A DNA stretch of 64,000 nt, taken from JBCDCY01 sp039180875 (GTDB taxonomy: Bacteria; Pseudomonadota; Alphaproteobacteria; Rhodobacterales; Rhodobacteraceae). The notes under the pieces were generated by a model. That model had not been told where the DNA came from, did not search any database, and worked only from the letters and a program-made list of their open reading frames with translations. The translations under genes were made by a program, and so were the position numbers. Location: the NCBI GenBank assembly GCA_039180875.1, contig JBCDCY010000001.1, positions 496,001 to 560,000 on the forward strand. Reading direction: 5' to 3'. Shown here piece after piece: positions 1 through 8,515 of this stretch; within the stretch, counting starts at the first letter, position 1; the number at the start of each line of letters is the position of its first letter.

Positions 1-1099
1 CGATGGCGGTGGAGACCCGGCCGAGCCGCGCCTCGGCCGCCGTGCGCTGCTCGTCTATCAACTGCAGCTCGGTCTCGATCAACGCGATCTGGCGCGCCGT
101 CTCGTTCATCCGCTCTTCTTCGCTGAGCACCTCTTCGCCCGGGCTGTCGTCATCCTCTCCGGGCGTGGCGATGGCCTCTTCGCCGAGCATCTCTTCGACG
201 ACCGCCTCGACAGCGGCGATCCGCGCCTCGAGCTGGCGGACCTGGGGATGGCTGGCGGCATAGACGGCCCGGGCCTGGGTGAGCGAGCGGCGAAGCGACT
301 CGAGCTCCCGCTCCTCCGGTGTGCGCTCCCGCTCCAGCACCACTGCCAGACGCTCCGGCACCTGGGAGCGGATCAGGATCTCGCGCTGCTGCTCCAGCGA
401 GGTCTTGCGCTGGGCCAGATCGAAGATCTGCTGGCTCAAGCCCTCGTACTGGTCGCGGCGGCGAAGCTGGCCTTCGGGCAGCGACGCCTCGTTGTTCTCC
501 TTGAACCGGGTGATCTCGGCCTCAAGCGCGATCAGATCGTTGCCGAACCGCTCCACCTCCTGGCGGAAGAAGCTGGTCGTCTCCGACGCGCGTTCGGAGC
601 GGCTCCGTACGTTCTGATCCAGCACCAGCGTCACCAGCTCGTTCGCCACCCGGGCCGAACGCAGGGCCGTGTTGGCGGTGTAGCTGATGGTGAAGGCGGA
701 GACGACGCTCGGCGCCCGGGACCTGCGACCGCCAAGCGTGATCGGCTCGATCAGCGTGTTGGCCCGCATCGTAGCCACCATGGCCGTCGGTGACATCGCC
801 GGCCGGTCGGCGAAGAGCTCCAAGCGCTCGGCGAGATCGAGCAAGTTTTGCCGCGACAGCAGCCATTGCTCGATCAGCTGCAGGCGCTCCTGGGTCGAGG
901 CGGTCACGGTCGACTGCGCCAGCTCATCCGGGATCTGCTGGGACTCCACCAGAATCTTCGCCGTGGAGCGATAGACCGGCGGCAGGATGTAGGCGACGAA
1001 GGCGGCGATCGGGCTGAGCACCAGGACGCACACCAGGATGATCCAAAAGCGCCGGCGGAGGGCGCCGAAGATCGCCGCAATATCGAAGTCCTGACCCAT
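1..1099 (-). CDS. Wzz/XrtA-type polysaccharide chain-length determinant protein (partial)
   Basis: The frame is open from ATG at 1099 to the window edge, so at least 366 residues are present and the C-terminus is missing. The N-terminus has a short cytoplasmic part (MGQDFDIAAIFGALRRR), a membrane segment at about residues 19-38, then PPVYRSTAKILVE, the usual start of a Wzz domain. A long, charged, coiled-coil-like periplasmic region follows (about residues 170-366) with an acidic insert near residue 315. Proteins of this kind set the length of exported polysaccharide in the inner membrane. A second membrane segment and any kinase-like tail would lie outside the window. It follows the PrsT-like gene by 31 bases on the same strand, as in exosortase-associated EPS loci. 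Domain reading is direct; the substrate polymer is unknown. Confidence 0.85.
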   Translation of the reverse strand, partial: MGQDFDIAAIFGALRRRFWIILVCVLVLSPIAAFVAYILPPVYRSTAKILVESQQIPDELAQSTVTASTQERLQLIEQWLLSRQNLLDLAERLELFADRPAMSPTAMVATMRANTLIEPITLGGRRSRAPSVVSAFTISYTANTALRSARVANELVTLVLDQNVRSRSERASETTSFFRQEVERFGNDLIALEAEITRFKENNEASLPEGQLRRRDQYEGLSQQIFDLAQRKTSLEQQREILIRSQVPERLAVVLERERTPEERELESLRRSLTQARAVYAASHPQVRQLEARIAAVEAVVEEMLGEEAIATPGEDDDSPGEEVLSEEERMNETARQIALIETELQLIDEQRTAAEARLGRVSTAI

Positions 1100-1130
1100 G
1101 GCCTTGCCCCGTCCTCTCCAGCGCCGGTCG

Positions 1131-3557
1131 CTACTGCGTCTCGGGCGCGGCGTCGAGCGCCTGCAGGCGCGCCCGTGCCGTGTCGAGCTGTGGCAGCTGT
1201 GCCTCGCTCGCCTCGCCCAGCGTCAAAGCGCGTTCAAGCGCCACTCGCGCCTCTTCCATCTGGCCGGCCTCGGCGTAGGCCATGCCGACATGGTATTGCA
1301 CCAGCAGATTGTTCGGCAGCGCCTCCGCCGCCGGGATCAGGGCGGCGAGCGCGTCGTTGTACTCACCGCGCTGGAACTGGATCCAACCGTAGGTGTCCTG
1401 GAAAGCTGGTACATCTGAGCCGCGCAGTCGCCGGGCGATCTGGTAAGCCCGCTCCAGATTTTCCGGCGTGGGATCGAAATCGGCCAGCAAGCTCGCGAGG
1501 TTGTTGGCGATGACGTAGTTGTCCGGCTCGCGCGCGTAGAGCTGCTCGTACTCCGCGATGGCATCCGGGATCTCGCCCCGCAGCTCCTTCACGCCAGCCA
1601 GCAGCAGGCGGAGGGCATCGGGCACCGCTGCCGCGTCGATGCCCTGGCGCAGCACCGCCTCGGCCGCGCCGTACTCTCCGGTCCTGGCATAGTACTGCGC
1701 CAACTCCTGATAGGCGGAGGTGTTGCGCGGATCGGCCGCGATCGCCGCCTCGTAGTTCGCCACGGCGGCGGAGGCATTGTCGTCGCGCAGATGCAGCGCC
1801 GCGCGCAGAAGATGCGCCTCGGTGTTCTGCGGGTTTTCGGCCAGCACCCGGTCGAGGAAGTCGCGGGCGTTCTCGGCCTGCCCGGCCCGCACGTAGGTCT
1901 CGACGAGCTGGGCCATGCTCGACTGACCGGTGGCGTCGCGGCCGTTCAGCTCCTCCAGCAACTGGATGCCCTCGTCGAACCGGTTCTGCCCGACCAAAGC
2001 CGCGGCGAGCAGCTGATCCGCCCGCTCCGCCCCGCCGGCGGGCGCCACGGCCTTCAGCCGGGTGCTCGCCTCCTCCGCCCCGGCGCTGTCGCCGTTGGCC
2101 AGGCGCACGCGCACCAGGGCCTCGAGCAGGGTGGCGTCCTGCGGATTGCGCCGCAGCGCCTCCTCCACCACCTGCTCGGCCAGATCAGCCCGGTCGCGGC
2201 CGAGGAAGTGTTGGGCATAGGCCAGCACAGGCTGGGTCGCGGCCTCCGAGACCTGCACGGCGGAGGCCAAGCGTTCGCCTGCCAAATCGGTGTTGCCGGC
2301 GAGGCGGTGGGCATCGGCCAGCAGCATCAGGATCTCGGCATTGTTGGGCGCCTCGGTCAGCGCCGCGCGCAGATCCTGAATGGCCTCGTCGACGGCCCCG
2401 TCGCCAAGGCGCATCCGGCCCCGCTCCACGCGCGCGGCGACGTTGTCGGCGTCGTCGGCGAGGACCTCTTCGATCAGCTCCGCGGCACCGCCTTCGTCAT
2501 CCTGGGCCAGCAGAATTTGGGCCAGCAGGACGCGGGCCGATCGGGCGACCTCGTCGGACGTCGTCTCGTCGATCGTGGCGCGGATGCGATCCACCGCCAG
2601 CTCCGGCGTGCCGGCCGCGATCTCCGCACCGGCGAGGGCGGATTCGAGGCGGAACTTCACGTCGGCGTCGGTCGCCGCCGCGCTCCGCGCTTCGAGCTCG
2701 GTGAGTGCGGCGTCCTGGCCGCGGGTGCCGGCGAGAAAGCGGATCAGCGTCAGGATCTGTTCGGTGTCGACCGGCTCACGATCGGCCAGGGCCCGAAACT
2801 CCGCCTCGGCACTCGCAGTGTCGCCCTGCTCCAGATGCCAGGTGGCCAGAGCCTCCCGGAACTGCGGGGCATCGGGATTGCGGTCGACCATACGCTGCAG
2901 GACCGCGCGCACCTCCGCCTGCCGGTCAAGCAGGGCGAGGACGCGGATCTGCAGCACGCCGACCAGGGTGTTGCCGGGATCGCGCTCTTCCGCGGCGGAA
3001 AGCTCGGCCAACGCCCCCTCGGGATCGTCGTTGGCGATGTCGATGGCGGCGAGCACCATGCGCGCATCGCTAGCCGCCGGATTTGCTGCCAGCGCGCCCA
3101 GCGCCGCGTCCTCCGCCGTGTCCCAATTGCCGAGGCGATAGGCCACCGCCGACTTCAGGCCCAGCACCTCTGCATCGCGGGGGGCGAGCTGGAAGGCGTT
3201 GGTCGAGTATTTCAGTGCCTCGTCCAGTTGGTTGGCGAGCAGCATGATCTGACCGAGGCGGAGCGGCGCCTCGGCATTGTCGGCCGCAAGCTCCAGCGCC
3301 CGGCGATAGTGATCGACGGCGGGACCGTAGTTCTGCTCCTCGCGATAGATGCCGCCGAGGCCGAGATGGGCGCCCACGAGGTTCTCGTTCAACTGGAGCG
3401 CGTTGCGGAACTCGAGCGTGGCTTTGACCGTGTCGCCCTCGGCCAACAGCTCTTCCCCGCGCTCGAGATGGCGCTGCGCCCGCTCGTCCGCCGATTCGCA
3501 ACCGGCAAGCGCCACCAGCATCAGCGCCAGCAAAGCGCCCCGTCCGTTCCACAGCAT
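1131..3557 (-). CDS. prsT: PrsT-like TPR lipoprotein of the exosortase/EPS system
   Basis: 808 residues from ATG at 3557. The open frame extends 69 codons further upstream, but 3557 gives a lipoprotein signal peptide with lipobox LAGC near residues 14-17 and a purine-rich ribosome site (GGAAGGG) before it. The rest is almost entirely tetratricopeptide-like repeats, for example AHLGLGGIYREEQNYGPAVD near residue 60 and similar units to the C-terminus. Length and repeat content match the PEP-CTERM-system TPR protein PrsT, which is found next to EPS export genes. The likely role is a periplasmic or outer-membrane-anchored scaffold for polysaccharide assembly or secretion; this is inferred from family and neighbours. 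It forms an operon with the Wzz-type gene downstream. Confidence 0.82.
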   Translation of the reverse strand: MLWNGRGALLALMLVALAGCESADERAQRHLERGEELLAEGDTVKATLEFRNALQLNENLVGAHLGLGGIYREEQNYGPAVDHYRRALELAADNAEAPLRLGQIMLLANQLDEALKYSTNAFQLAPRDAEVLGLKSAVAYRLGNWDTAEDAALGALAANPAASDARMVLAAIDIANDDPEGALAELSAAEERDPGNTLVGVLQIRVLALLDRQAEVRAVLQRMVDRNPDAPQFREALATWHLEQGDTASAEAEFRALADREPVDTEQILTLIRFLAGTRGQDAALTELEARSAAATDADVKFRLESALAGAEIAAGTPELAVDRIRATIDETTSDEVARSARVLLAQILLAQDDEGGAAELIEEVLADDADNVAARVERGRMRLGDGAVDEAIQDLRAALTEAPNNAEILMLLADAHRLAGNTDLAGERLASAVQVSEAATQPVLAYAQHFLGRDRADLAEQVVEEALRRNPQDATLLEALVRVRLANGDSAGAEEASTRLKAVAPAGGAERADQLLAAALVGQNRFDEGIQLLEELNGRDATGQSSMAQLVETYVRAGQAENARDFLDRVLAENPQNTEAHLLRAALHLRDDNASAAVANYEAAIAADPRNTSAYQELAQYYARTGEYGAAEAVLRQGIDAAAVPDALRLLLAGVKELRGEIPDAIAEYEQLYAREPDNYVIANNLASLLADFDPTPENLERAYQIARRLRGSDVPAFQDTYGWIQFQRGEYNDALAALIPAAEALPNNLLVQYHVGMAYAEAGQMEEARVALERALTLGEASEAQLPQLDTARARLQALDAAPETQ

Positions 3558-3832
3558 AGATTTGACCCCGCTACCCTTCCGTCGCCCCAGGCCGCAATGC
3601 CCGGTCGGCCCGCCGGATCGTCGACGCGCCACGTTTGCCAATGATCTCTCCGGTCGAGACCGCGCGCTGCCCCCCGGGTCCGTCGTCGCCGTCGTCGACC
3701 GCGCGCAAACCACCGCGCAGGGCGACAATATCAGATTTTTAACGGCAACGTCAGCACTGCTCATCGTTGACCCGGCGAATCGCGCGTGTACTGTTGACGT
3801 TGTGTTAAGGAAGGAGGGCTAGGCTCGTCACC

Positions 3833-4168
3833 ATGCGCTCGCCCTTGAAACTTCTGATTGCCGGCTACGGCCTCGCCCTCACGGTGGCGTTGGCGGTCGG
3901 CTTGAGCGGTGCAGGGCTGCTGGCCCCAATCCTGATCTTCTGGCTCGGCGGCGCCGTCGTTACCCTCGCCATCGCCGCCTCGCCCGCGCTCCGCCCCCGC
4001 TTCAGCACCGATGGCGCTAACCTCCAGGCCGATATGGCCGCGCCGGAGATGTGGGAGCGGGATGCAGCCGTCGATGCGTTCGAGGCAGAGATCGCGACGG
4101 GCCGTCGGCGGCCCCGGCGGGAAGAGCCCGCCCCAGCGTCGGAGCGTCGCCGCGCCGCTTCGCGCTGA
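3833..4168 (+). CDS. Small two-segment membrane protein, function unknown
   Basis: 111 residues, ATG start preceded by a strong AAGGAGGG ribosome site. Two hydrophobic segments (about residues 6-27 and 29-50) are followed by a hydrophilic tail that ends in an Arg/Glu/Pro-rich stretch (RRRPRREEPAPASERRR). I recognise no family. It lies divergent from the PrsT-like gene and upstream of a VPxPA-tagged secreted protein, so an envelope role in the EPS locus is possible but only inferred from position. Its codon use looks like that of its neighbours. Confidence 0.6.
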   Translation: MRSPLKLLIAGYGLALTVALAVGLSGAGLLAPILIFWLGGAVVTLAIAASPALRPRFSTDGANLQADMAAPEMWERDAAVDAFEAEIATGRRRPRREEPAPASERRRAASR

Positions 4169-4503
4169 CCGGCCGCGATCCTGCACTCGCCAGAGTTGCC
4201 GATGACGATCTGCGGCTGCGATCTCTCTACTCACAGGCGAATCCCCAGACGCCAACTCCGTTGTAACACTCCGAAATAATCTCGGGTCGAAACCAATTGA
4301 TGTGAGTCGCCTCACAAATAACGCAGCCTACACAACTTTAAGTCGTCCTTGATTCACCCACGGTTTAGGCGGATCCGACTCATTTCCGCCTTATTGCTGA
4401 CCAAAGCGTAAATTTCTTTTGAATTCGCCGCGACTCTTAGCTAGCGTTCTGGACGTGCGTACCGGGGCGTGGGGCCCCAGTTCTGTGATTTGGGGGTTCA
4501 ACC
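4169..4503. other. Gene-free 335-bp regulatory region
   Basis: No convincing open frame. This stretch is clearly richer in A and T than the flanking genes, as expected of a promoter region, and it contains the Crp-type palindrome at 4301-4316 annotated separately. A GC-rich stretch (GTGGGGCCCCAG near 4470) lies closer to the downstream TTG start. It most likely holds the promoter and a long leader of the VPxPA-tagged gene at 4504. I could not pick out a confident -35/-10 pair or a sigma-54 site. Confidence 0.6.
4301..4316. promoter_or_regulatory. Crp/Fnr-family operator, perfect TGTGA-N6-TCACA palindrome
   Basis: The bases read TGTGAGTCGCCTCACA, matching all ten specified positions of the classical CRP consensus. 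It lies about 190 bases upstream of the TTG start at 4504, inside an AT-richer intergenic region. The window also encodes a Crp-family regulator (62625-63395) whose predicted recognition helix carries the R-E-x-x-x-R pattern used by CRP to read TGTGA. Binding is an inference. Confidence 0.55.
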
Positions 4504-5286
4504 TTGAAAAGAACTGCTATTGCCGCTCTCGCGGCTTCGATGGTGTTTGGCGCCAGCGCGAACGCCGCGACCTTCACGACCATGTCGCCAACCTCGTCGG
4601 GCGCTCTGCCAGCCGGCGTCTCGGCTGTCGGCGGCGTCGTCGTCGATCTGATCGGTCTGAACGGCACGCGCGTCGTGTCTCAGCTGTCGGCCAGCAGCCT
4701 GAGCGTTGGCTTCGCCGATGATGTCACGGGCTCTCCGTTCAACCCATTCCCGATCGGCGTCCAGACCGGCTTCGACAGCGGCGTCACCGGCGCCCTCGGC
4801 GGCGGCATCGCCGAAGCGTCGTTCCGCTTCACGCTGTTCGACGGCGACACGGGCCCAGGCGACTTCGACGAAGACGAGAACGATCTGCTGGTCAACGGCA
4901 TCAACTTTGGTGACTGGAGCGACGTCACCACGATTGAGACCGATGGCACCGGGAACGACCTGAACGCGGGGACAACCTTCGACGGGTTCCTGAACAACCA
5001 GCTGCATACCGGCTTCTTCTTCTCCGACGACGCCACGTCGCTGGCCAGCCTGTTCACGTCCCTGGTCTCGCTGGAGCAGATTTCGTTCGAGCTCGATGAT
5101 GTCGACCCGAACGACAACTTCTTCGACTTCACCCAGGGCGTCGACGGCTCTCTGATCAATGTCGGCACCGGCCCGACCGTGACGCCGCCGCCGAGCGTGA
5201 TCCCGGTGCCGGCCGGCCTGCCGCTGCTGCTCTCCGGCCTCGGCATCTTCGGCCTGATGGGGTGGCGCCGGCGCAAGTCCGCCTAA
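4504..5286 (+). CDS. Secreted protein with VPxPA-type exosortase sorting tail
   Basis: 260 residues starting at TTG (4504); this start gives a clean signal peptide (MKRTAIAALAASMVFGASANA). The mature part is acidic and poor in basic residues, with a stretch DGDTGPGDFDEDENDLLVNG at about residues 116-135 that resembles a calcium-binding loop. The C-terminus has the three-part exosortase signal: motif VPVPAGLP, a hydrophobic segment (LLLSGLGIFGLMG), and a basic end (WRRRKSA). Such proteins are secreted by Sec, cleaved by an exosortase, and released or attached at the surface. The fused exosortase at 13023-14627 is the likely processing enzyme. A strong terminator follows the stop. The function of the mature protein is not known to me. 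Confidence 0.85.
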   Translation: MKRTAIAALAASMVFGASANAATFTTMSPTSSGALPAGVSAVGGVVVDLIGLNGTRVVSQLSASSLSVGFADDVTGSPFNPFPIGVQTGFDSGVTGALGGGIAEASFRFTLFDGDTGPGDFDEDENDLLVNGINFGDWSDVTTIETDGTGNDLNAGTTFDGFLNNQLHTGFFFSDDATSLASLFTSLVSLEQISFELDDVDPNDNFFDFTQGVDGSLINVGTGPTVTPPPSVIPVPAGLPLLLSGLGIFGLMGWRRRKSA

Positions 5287-5312
5287 GGCTACACGTCTGA
5301 CGAAAGAGCGAG

Positions 5313-5338
5313 ATGCGCGGGCCCCTTCGCCCGCGCAT
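5313..5338. terminator. Rho-independent, probably bidirectional terminator
   Basis: A perfect 10-bp stem (ATGCGCGGGC at 5313-5322, pairing with 5329-5338) with a 6-base loop is followed on the plus strand by TTTCTCATT. It lies 26 bases after the stop of the VPxPA-tagged gene and 17 bases from the end of the convergent gene at 5356, so it can serve both strands. Confidence 0.8.
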
Positions 5339-5355
5339 TTCTCATTGCGCGACCC

Positions 5356-7389
5356 TCAACGAGCCAGCGGCCGCGCGACGCCGCGCCGATCCTCCTCATC
5401 GGCATAGGCGTAGCCGATGACCAGGCCCGTCTCCTCCTCGACGATGTGCGGGACGCCGTCGGGACCGGTGCGGACCGGATAGTGAACCTGCATCGCGCGG
5501 ACCGGCCGCCCCAGATCGTCACGCGCGACGACGCGATGGCCCTCTGGCGTGAAGTGCGTCTCCGCCCCGTCGCGCTGGCGGGTCCATCCGATCAGCTCGG
5601 CCGCGTCGTAGCTGTAGACATCCGTCCAATCCCGGGCCGGAAAGACCAGCGGATCGACATAGCCCCGCGGCGGCGGCGCCGTGTAGTCGACGGAGAGCAC
5701 ACGACTCGCGCTGTCATACGCCCGCCGCTGATTGCCGGGAAAGAGTAGCGAGAGAATCGCCGGCGCCGAAAGCTCCGCACCATTGTCGGCAAACACCGCG
5801 ATATCGACACGATCGCCCGGCAGCTGATCGCGCCGCTCGACCGTAGCCGCCCCCCAATCGACCTCCAGATCCAGGGTGGCTCCCGATGGCGCAAGGCGCA
5901 CCCGCGCCGGATCGCCCCGGAGCAGTCGCCAGTGAAAGGTCAGCGAGCGGTCACCCGGGTTTTCGGTGCGCGCCGCACTCAAACGGTAGCGCCGTGTGCC
6001 CGCCAACCCGCGCCAGGCAATGGCGATGGCCGAGCCCGTCTCGAACAAGCGCTCACCGCCCGTCCCCAGCATGACGTCGACACCGGGGCGGAGCCGCACC
6101 GGCGCTGATGTCAGATCCAGTTGCACCACTGGCGGCACGGTCTCGGGCGTCAAGCGCCGGGCCAGCCGCAGCATGTCCGTTAGGCCGATATTGGCGCCAT
6201 CCAGCGCCGCCGGGTGGGCCCGGCCGCTCAAATAAGCCTCCCGCCCGTAGCTGCCCCGCATGCCGCGCCGCAGGATCATCTGCAGCGTCGGCGCGATCAG
6301 ACCCCCCTCCTGCAGAAACGCCTTGGTCTCCGGCCGCAGCGCCGCCAGCACCAGCATCAAGGCATCGACGAACGCCTTGTCGGAGCGGGAGGAGCCCTGG
6401 CTCACCACCAGGTACGGCGTGTTGGCGGTCATGAGATCGCCCCGCTCCGGATCGTGATCGCGATGCTCGGGATAGACGTAGAGATGGTTCTGGCCGTACA
6501 GCGCCGCCAAAGCCGCAATGCCGCGCGGATCGGTGTAAAGCTGGCGCGGCTGACTCCGCCAAAGCGGCCCCGCGGTCTGGGCCGTCGAGGAATTACCGAC
6601 GACGATTGTGTCGAAGGTGAGATCCACGTTCGGGCCGAAATCCACGCCGGCCGCCCGCGCCTCCTCCCCGTAAAGCACGCGCGTCACCTGGGGCAGGATG
6701 GAGAGATCGGTGCGCGCGTGATCGCGGTCGCGATTGTCGTAGAGATCGCTGTGATTTCCGGCCGCGGTGCCCTCCGCGGCCCACTGGCGGAGCAGCCGCA
6801 GCTCGGGTCGGCCCGGCGTCTCTGCCGCGACGACGGGCCGGGTCGGGACGTCGGCAAAGACGGTTCGGACCAGCAGGCGGTTGGCCTCGCGCTGCCAGAC
6901 CACGGCCCCGTCTTCGACCCGGATGACACCGTCGATGGCTTCGGCCGGCACAATCGGCTTTGCCGGCGCCGGCGCCTCGAGCCCGGCCAACAGGCGCGCG
7001 ACCTCATCCCCGGGCAGCCCGGCGAAGGCCGGCCGGCCGAGCAACCCGCGGAACAGTTCCGGCCCGAGACCCCGCGCCGCCTCCAGATGCGGCCCGACTG
7101 TGGAGATCTCCCCCATGCGGGCCCGCGCCTCGGCCAGATGCGCATGCAGGAGTGGCACGTCGCCGGATCGGGCGATCAATGCCGCAAGACGCTCCGCCGC
7201 CAGACCAGGTGCACCGGCAGCCAGATCAGCCAGGGCGCGCTGACGCTCCACCTCGATCGACGGGATCGCGAAGGCATTGGTGCCGGGATAGAACAGCGCG
7301 GCGTCAGGCCCTCCACCCCTCGCCGCGCCAGCGGACGCGATGCAGAGGGCCAGAACGACCGCGCATCTCTTCGATGACAACACCCACAT
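5356..7389 (-). CDS. Large secreted protein of unknown function
   Basis: 677 residues with an N-terminal signal peptide (about residues 1-25, ending near ASAGAARG). The region around residues 30-150 looks helical and may hold degenerate TPR-like units. The middle part (about residues 190-390) has a conserved-looking block: LYDNRDRDHARTDLSILPQV, then FGPNVDLTFDTIVVGNSSTA and LYVYPEHRDHDPERGDLMTA. The C-terminal third appears beta-rich, possibly an immunoglobulin-like fold (VQLDLTSAPVRLRPG onward). The DNRDRDH and EHRDHDPERGD segments are rich in His and Asp and could bind metal, but I can name no enzyme family. There is no sorting tail and no C-terminal membrane segment, so it should be periplasmic or released. 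It sits between two VPxPA-tagged genes, which ties it to the exosortase locus by position only. Confidence 0.7.
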   Translation of the reverse strand: MWVLSSKRCAVVLALCIASAGAARGGGPDAALFYPGTNAFAIPSIEVERQRALADLAAGAPGLAAERLAALIARSGDVPLLHAHLAEARARMGEISTVGPHLEAARGLGPELFRGLLGRPAFAGLPGDEVARLLAGLEAPAPAKPIVPAEAIDGVIRVEDGAVVWQREANRLLVRTVFADVPTRPVVAAETPGRPELRLLRQWAAEGTAAGNHSDLYDNRDRDHARTDLSILPQVTRVLYGEEARAAGVDFGPNVDLTFDTIVVGNSSTAQTAGPLWRSQPRQLYTDPRGIAALAALYGQNHLYVYPEHRDHDPERGDLMTANTPYLVVSQGSSRSDKAFVDALMLVLAALRPETKAFLQEGGLIAPTLQMILRRGMRGSYGREAYLSGRAHPAALDGANIGLTDMLRLARRLTPETVPPVVQLDLTSAPVRLRPGVDVMLGTGGERLFETGSAIAIAWRGLAGTRRYRLSAARTENPGDRSLTFHWRLLRGDPARVRLAPSGATLDLEVDWGAATVERRDQLPGDRVDIAVFADNGAELSAPAILSLLFPGNQRRAYDSASRVLSVDYTAPPPRGYVDPLVFPARDWTDVYSYDAAELIGWTRQRDGAETHFTPEGHRVVARDDLGRPVRAMQVHYPVRTGPDGVPHIVEEETGLVIGYAYADEEDRRGVARPLAR

Positions 7390-7439
7390 CCCACCAACCT
7401 AGCCAGGATGGGCCGAAACCGTACGACTTTCGCTAAACC

Positions 7440-7489
7440 GCAGGCGCCCCCGCGCCTGCATATCGCGTGCGGGGGCGTCTTGCCCCCGC
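7440..7489. terminator. Tandem hairpins after the second VPLPA-tagged gene
   Basis: Two perfect 8-bp stems sit in tandem: GCAGGCGC (7440-7447) with 7452-7459, loop CCCC, and GCGGGGGC (7469-7476) with 7482-7489, loop GTCTT. They follow the minus-strand stop at 7511 and precede the next minus-strand gene start at 7389. There is no long T-run, so termination strength is uncertain; they may also protect mRNA 3' ends. Confidence 0.6.
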
Positions 7490-7510
7490 TCCGCCATCCT
7501 CGGCGCAGCC

Positions 7511-8299
7511 TTAAGCGGCGCGCCGGCGGCGGAGGCTGAGCAGGCCGAGGAGCGCGAAAGCCGATAAAGCCAAGGGCAGGCCAGCGGGCAGCGGCACGAC
7601 GGAGATCGGCGTGCCTGCGCTCACCGGCTCGAACGCCGCAAAGGTGTAGTTGCGGTTCTGCACGGCGACCAAGCCACGATTGCCCGCCGAAAGCGGGTTG
7701 GCAGCACCGATGCTGAACTGCGTCACGCCCGCCGTCAGGGTCGTCGGCATGATCGTGTCGGCGAACTGCCGGCCGCCGCTGCGCCGGGCCGCGGTCTCGT
7801 AGCGGATCGTCGAGTTCAGTCCCGCCAGCAGGGCGTTCAGTCCGGCGAGGTCAGCCGCGCTCGACGGCGTCAGCTCAGCGATCAGACCGATCGTGCCGCC
7901 ATTGGCCAGAAAGTCGGCCGCGGCCGCGATCTCGCTCGCCGAGTAGGGATTGGACCGGCGAAAGCCGATGTCGAGCATCAGCAGATCCACCCCGGCCAAG
8001 CGCGCCGCTGACAATTCCTGCCGCGTCTGGCCGGCGCGCACACCGCTCATGCCGCGGAAGGCACCGACGATGGGCAGACGGTTCCGCGACGAGCCGGTCT
8101 GGGTGGAGTAGAGCACTCTCGTGCCCCCGCCGAGGAGATTGGCAAGCACCTGGCTGTTGCCAGCCGGCCCGCCGGCCGCCAGCGCCGCCGCATCGAACAT
8201 GTTCACGTCGGAGAAGACGGCCAGCGTTCCGGCCTCTCCCCGACCGCTTTGGCCCAACAGCAACATGGCCGCAGCAACCAACGCAACACACACGCGCAT
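7511..8299 (-). CDS. Secreted protein with VPLPA-CTERM sorting tail, possible glutamine-amidotransferase-like fold
   Basis: 262 residues: signal peptide at residues 1-23, mature domain about residues 24-225, then a textbook VPLPA tail made of VPLPAGLPL, a hydrophobic stretch (ALSAFALLGLLSL) and RRRRAA. The mature domain alternates strands and helices: LAVFSDVNMFD, GVDLLMLDIGF, ANGGTIGLIAE. This recalls the flavodoxin-like fold of class I glutamine amidotransferase or ThuA-like domains, but I see no obvious catalytic Cys, so that assignment is a guess. It is expected to be exported by Sec and cut by the exosortase encoded at 13023-14627. The upstream region (8300-8515) is shared with the divergent ATPase gene. 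Confidence 0.82.
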   Translation of the reverse strand: MRVCVALVAAAMLLLGQSGRGEAGTLAVFSDVNMFDAAALAAGGPAGNSQVLANLLGGGTRVLYSTQTGSSRNRLPIVGAFRGMSGVRAGQTRQELSAARLAGVDLLMLDIGFRRSNPYSASEIAAAADFLANGGTIGLIAELTPSSAADLAGLNALLAGLNSTIRYETAARRSGGRQFADTIMPTTLTAGVTQFSIGAANPLSAGNRGLVAVQNRNYTFAAFEPVSAGTPISVVPLPAGLPLALSAFALLGLLSLRRRRAA

Positions 8300-8515
8300 A
8301 TCTACAACCTCAAGTTTTATTCACCATTACATTAACATATCCGTAACTATTAGCCTAGGGCGCGGAGCTGTTCGGCACCCGTCAAACAACGACCCAGCCA
8401 ATTTGTCACACCTGCCGCGTGGCGTTGGTCACAGGTCGGTTCTGCGCCGCCGTGCTTTGTTCTATAGTGTGCGGGCGGGGCCGGGTGGCAGCAGGCCCGG
8501 GATGGGGCGACGGGC
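8300..8515. promoter_or_regulatory. Divergent promoter region of the VPLPA-tagged gene and the ATPase gene
   Basis: 216 bases without a gene. The part next to the minus-strand gene is AT-rich (ACATTAACATATCCGTAACT near 8330). Two direct GTCACA repeats (8405-8410 and 8429-8434) lie in the middle, each preceded by T/G-rich bases, and could be a regulator's paired half-sites. No confident promoter hexamers were identified. The divergent layout suggests shared control of both genes. Confidence 0.45.

Noticed and set aside
1791..3644. 617-codon plus-strand open frame opposite the prsT-like gene
   Set aside because: Antisense of TPR repeats; no ribosome site and no recognisable domain, while the minus-strand gene has a signal peptide and clear TPRs.
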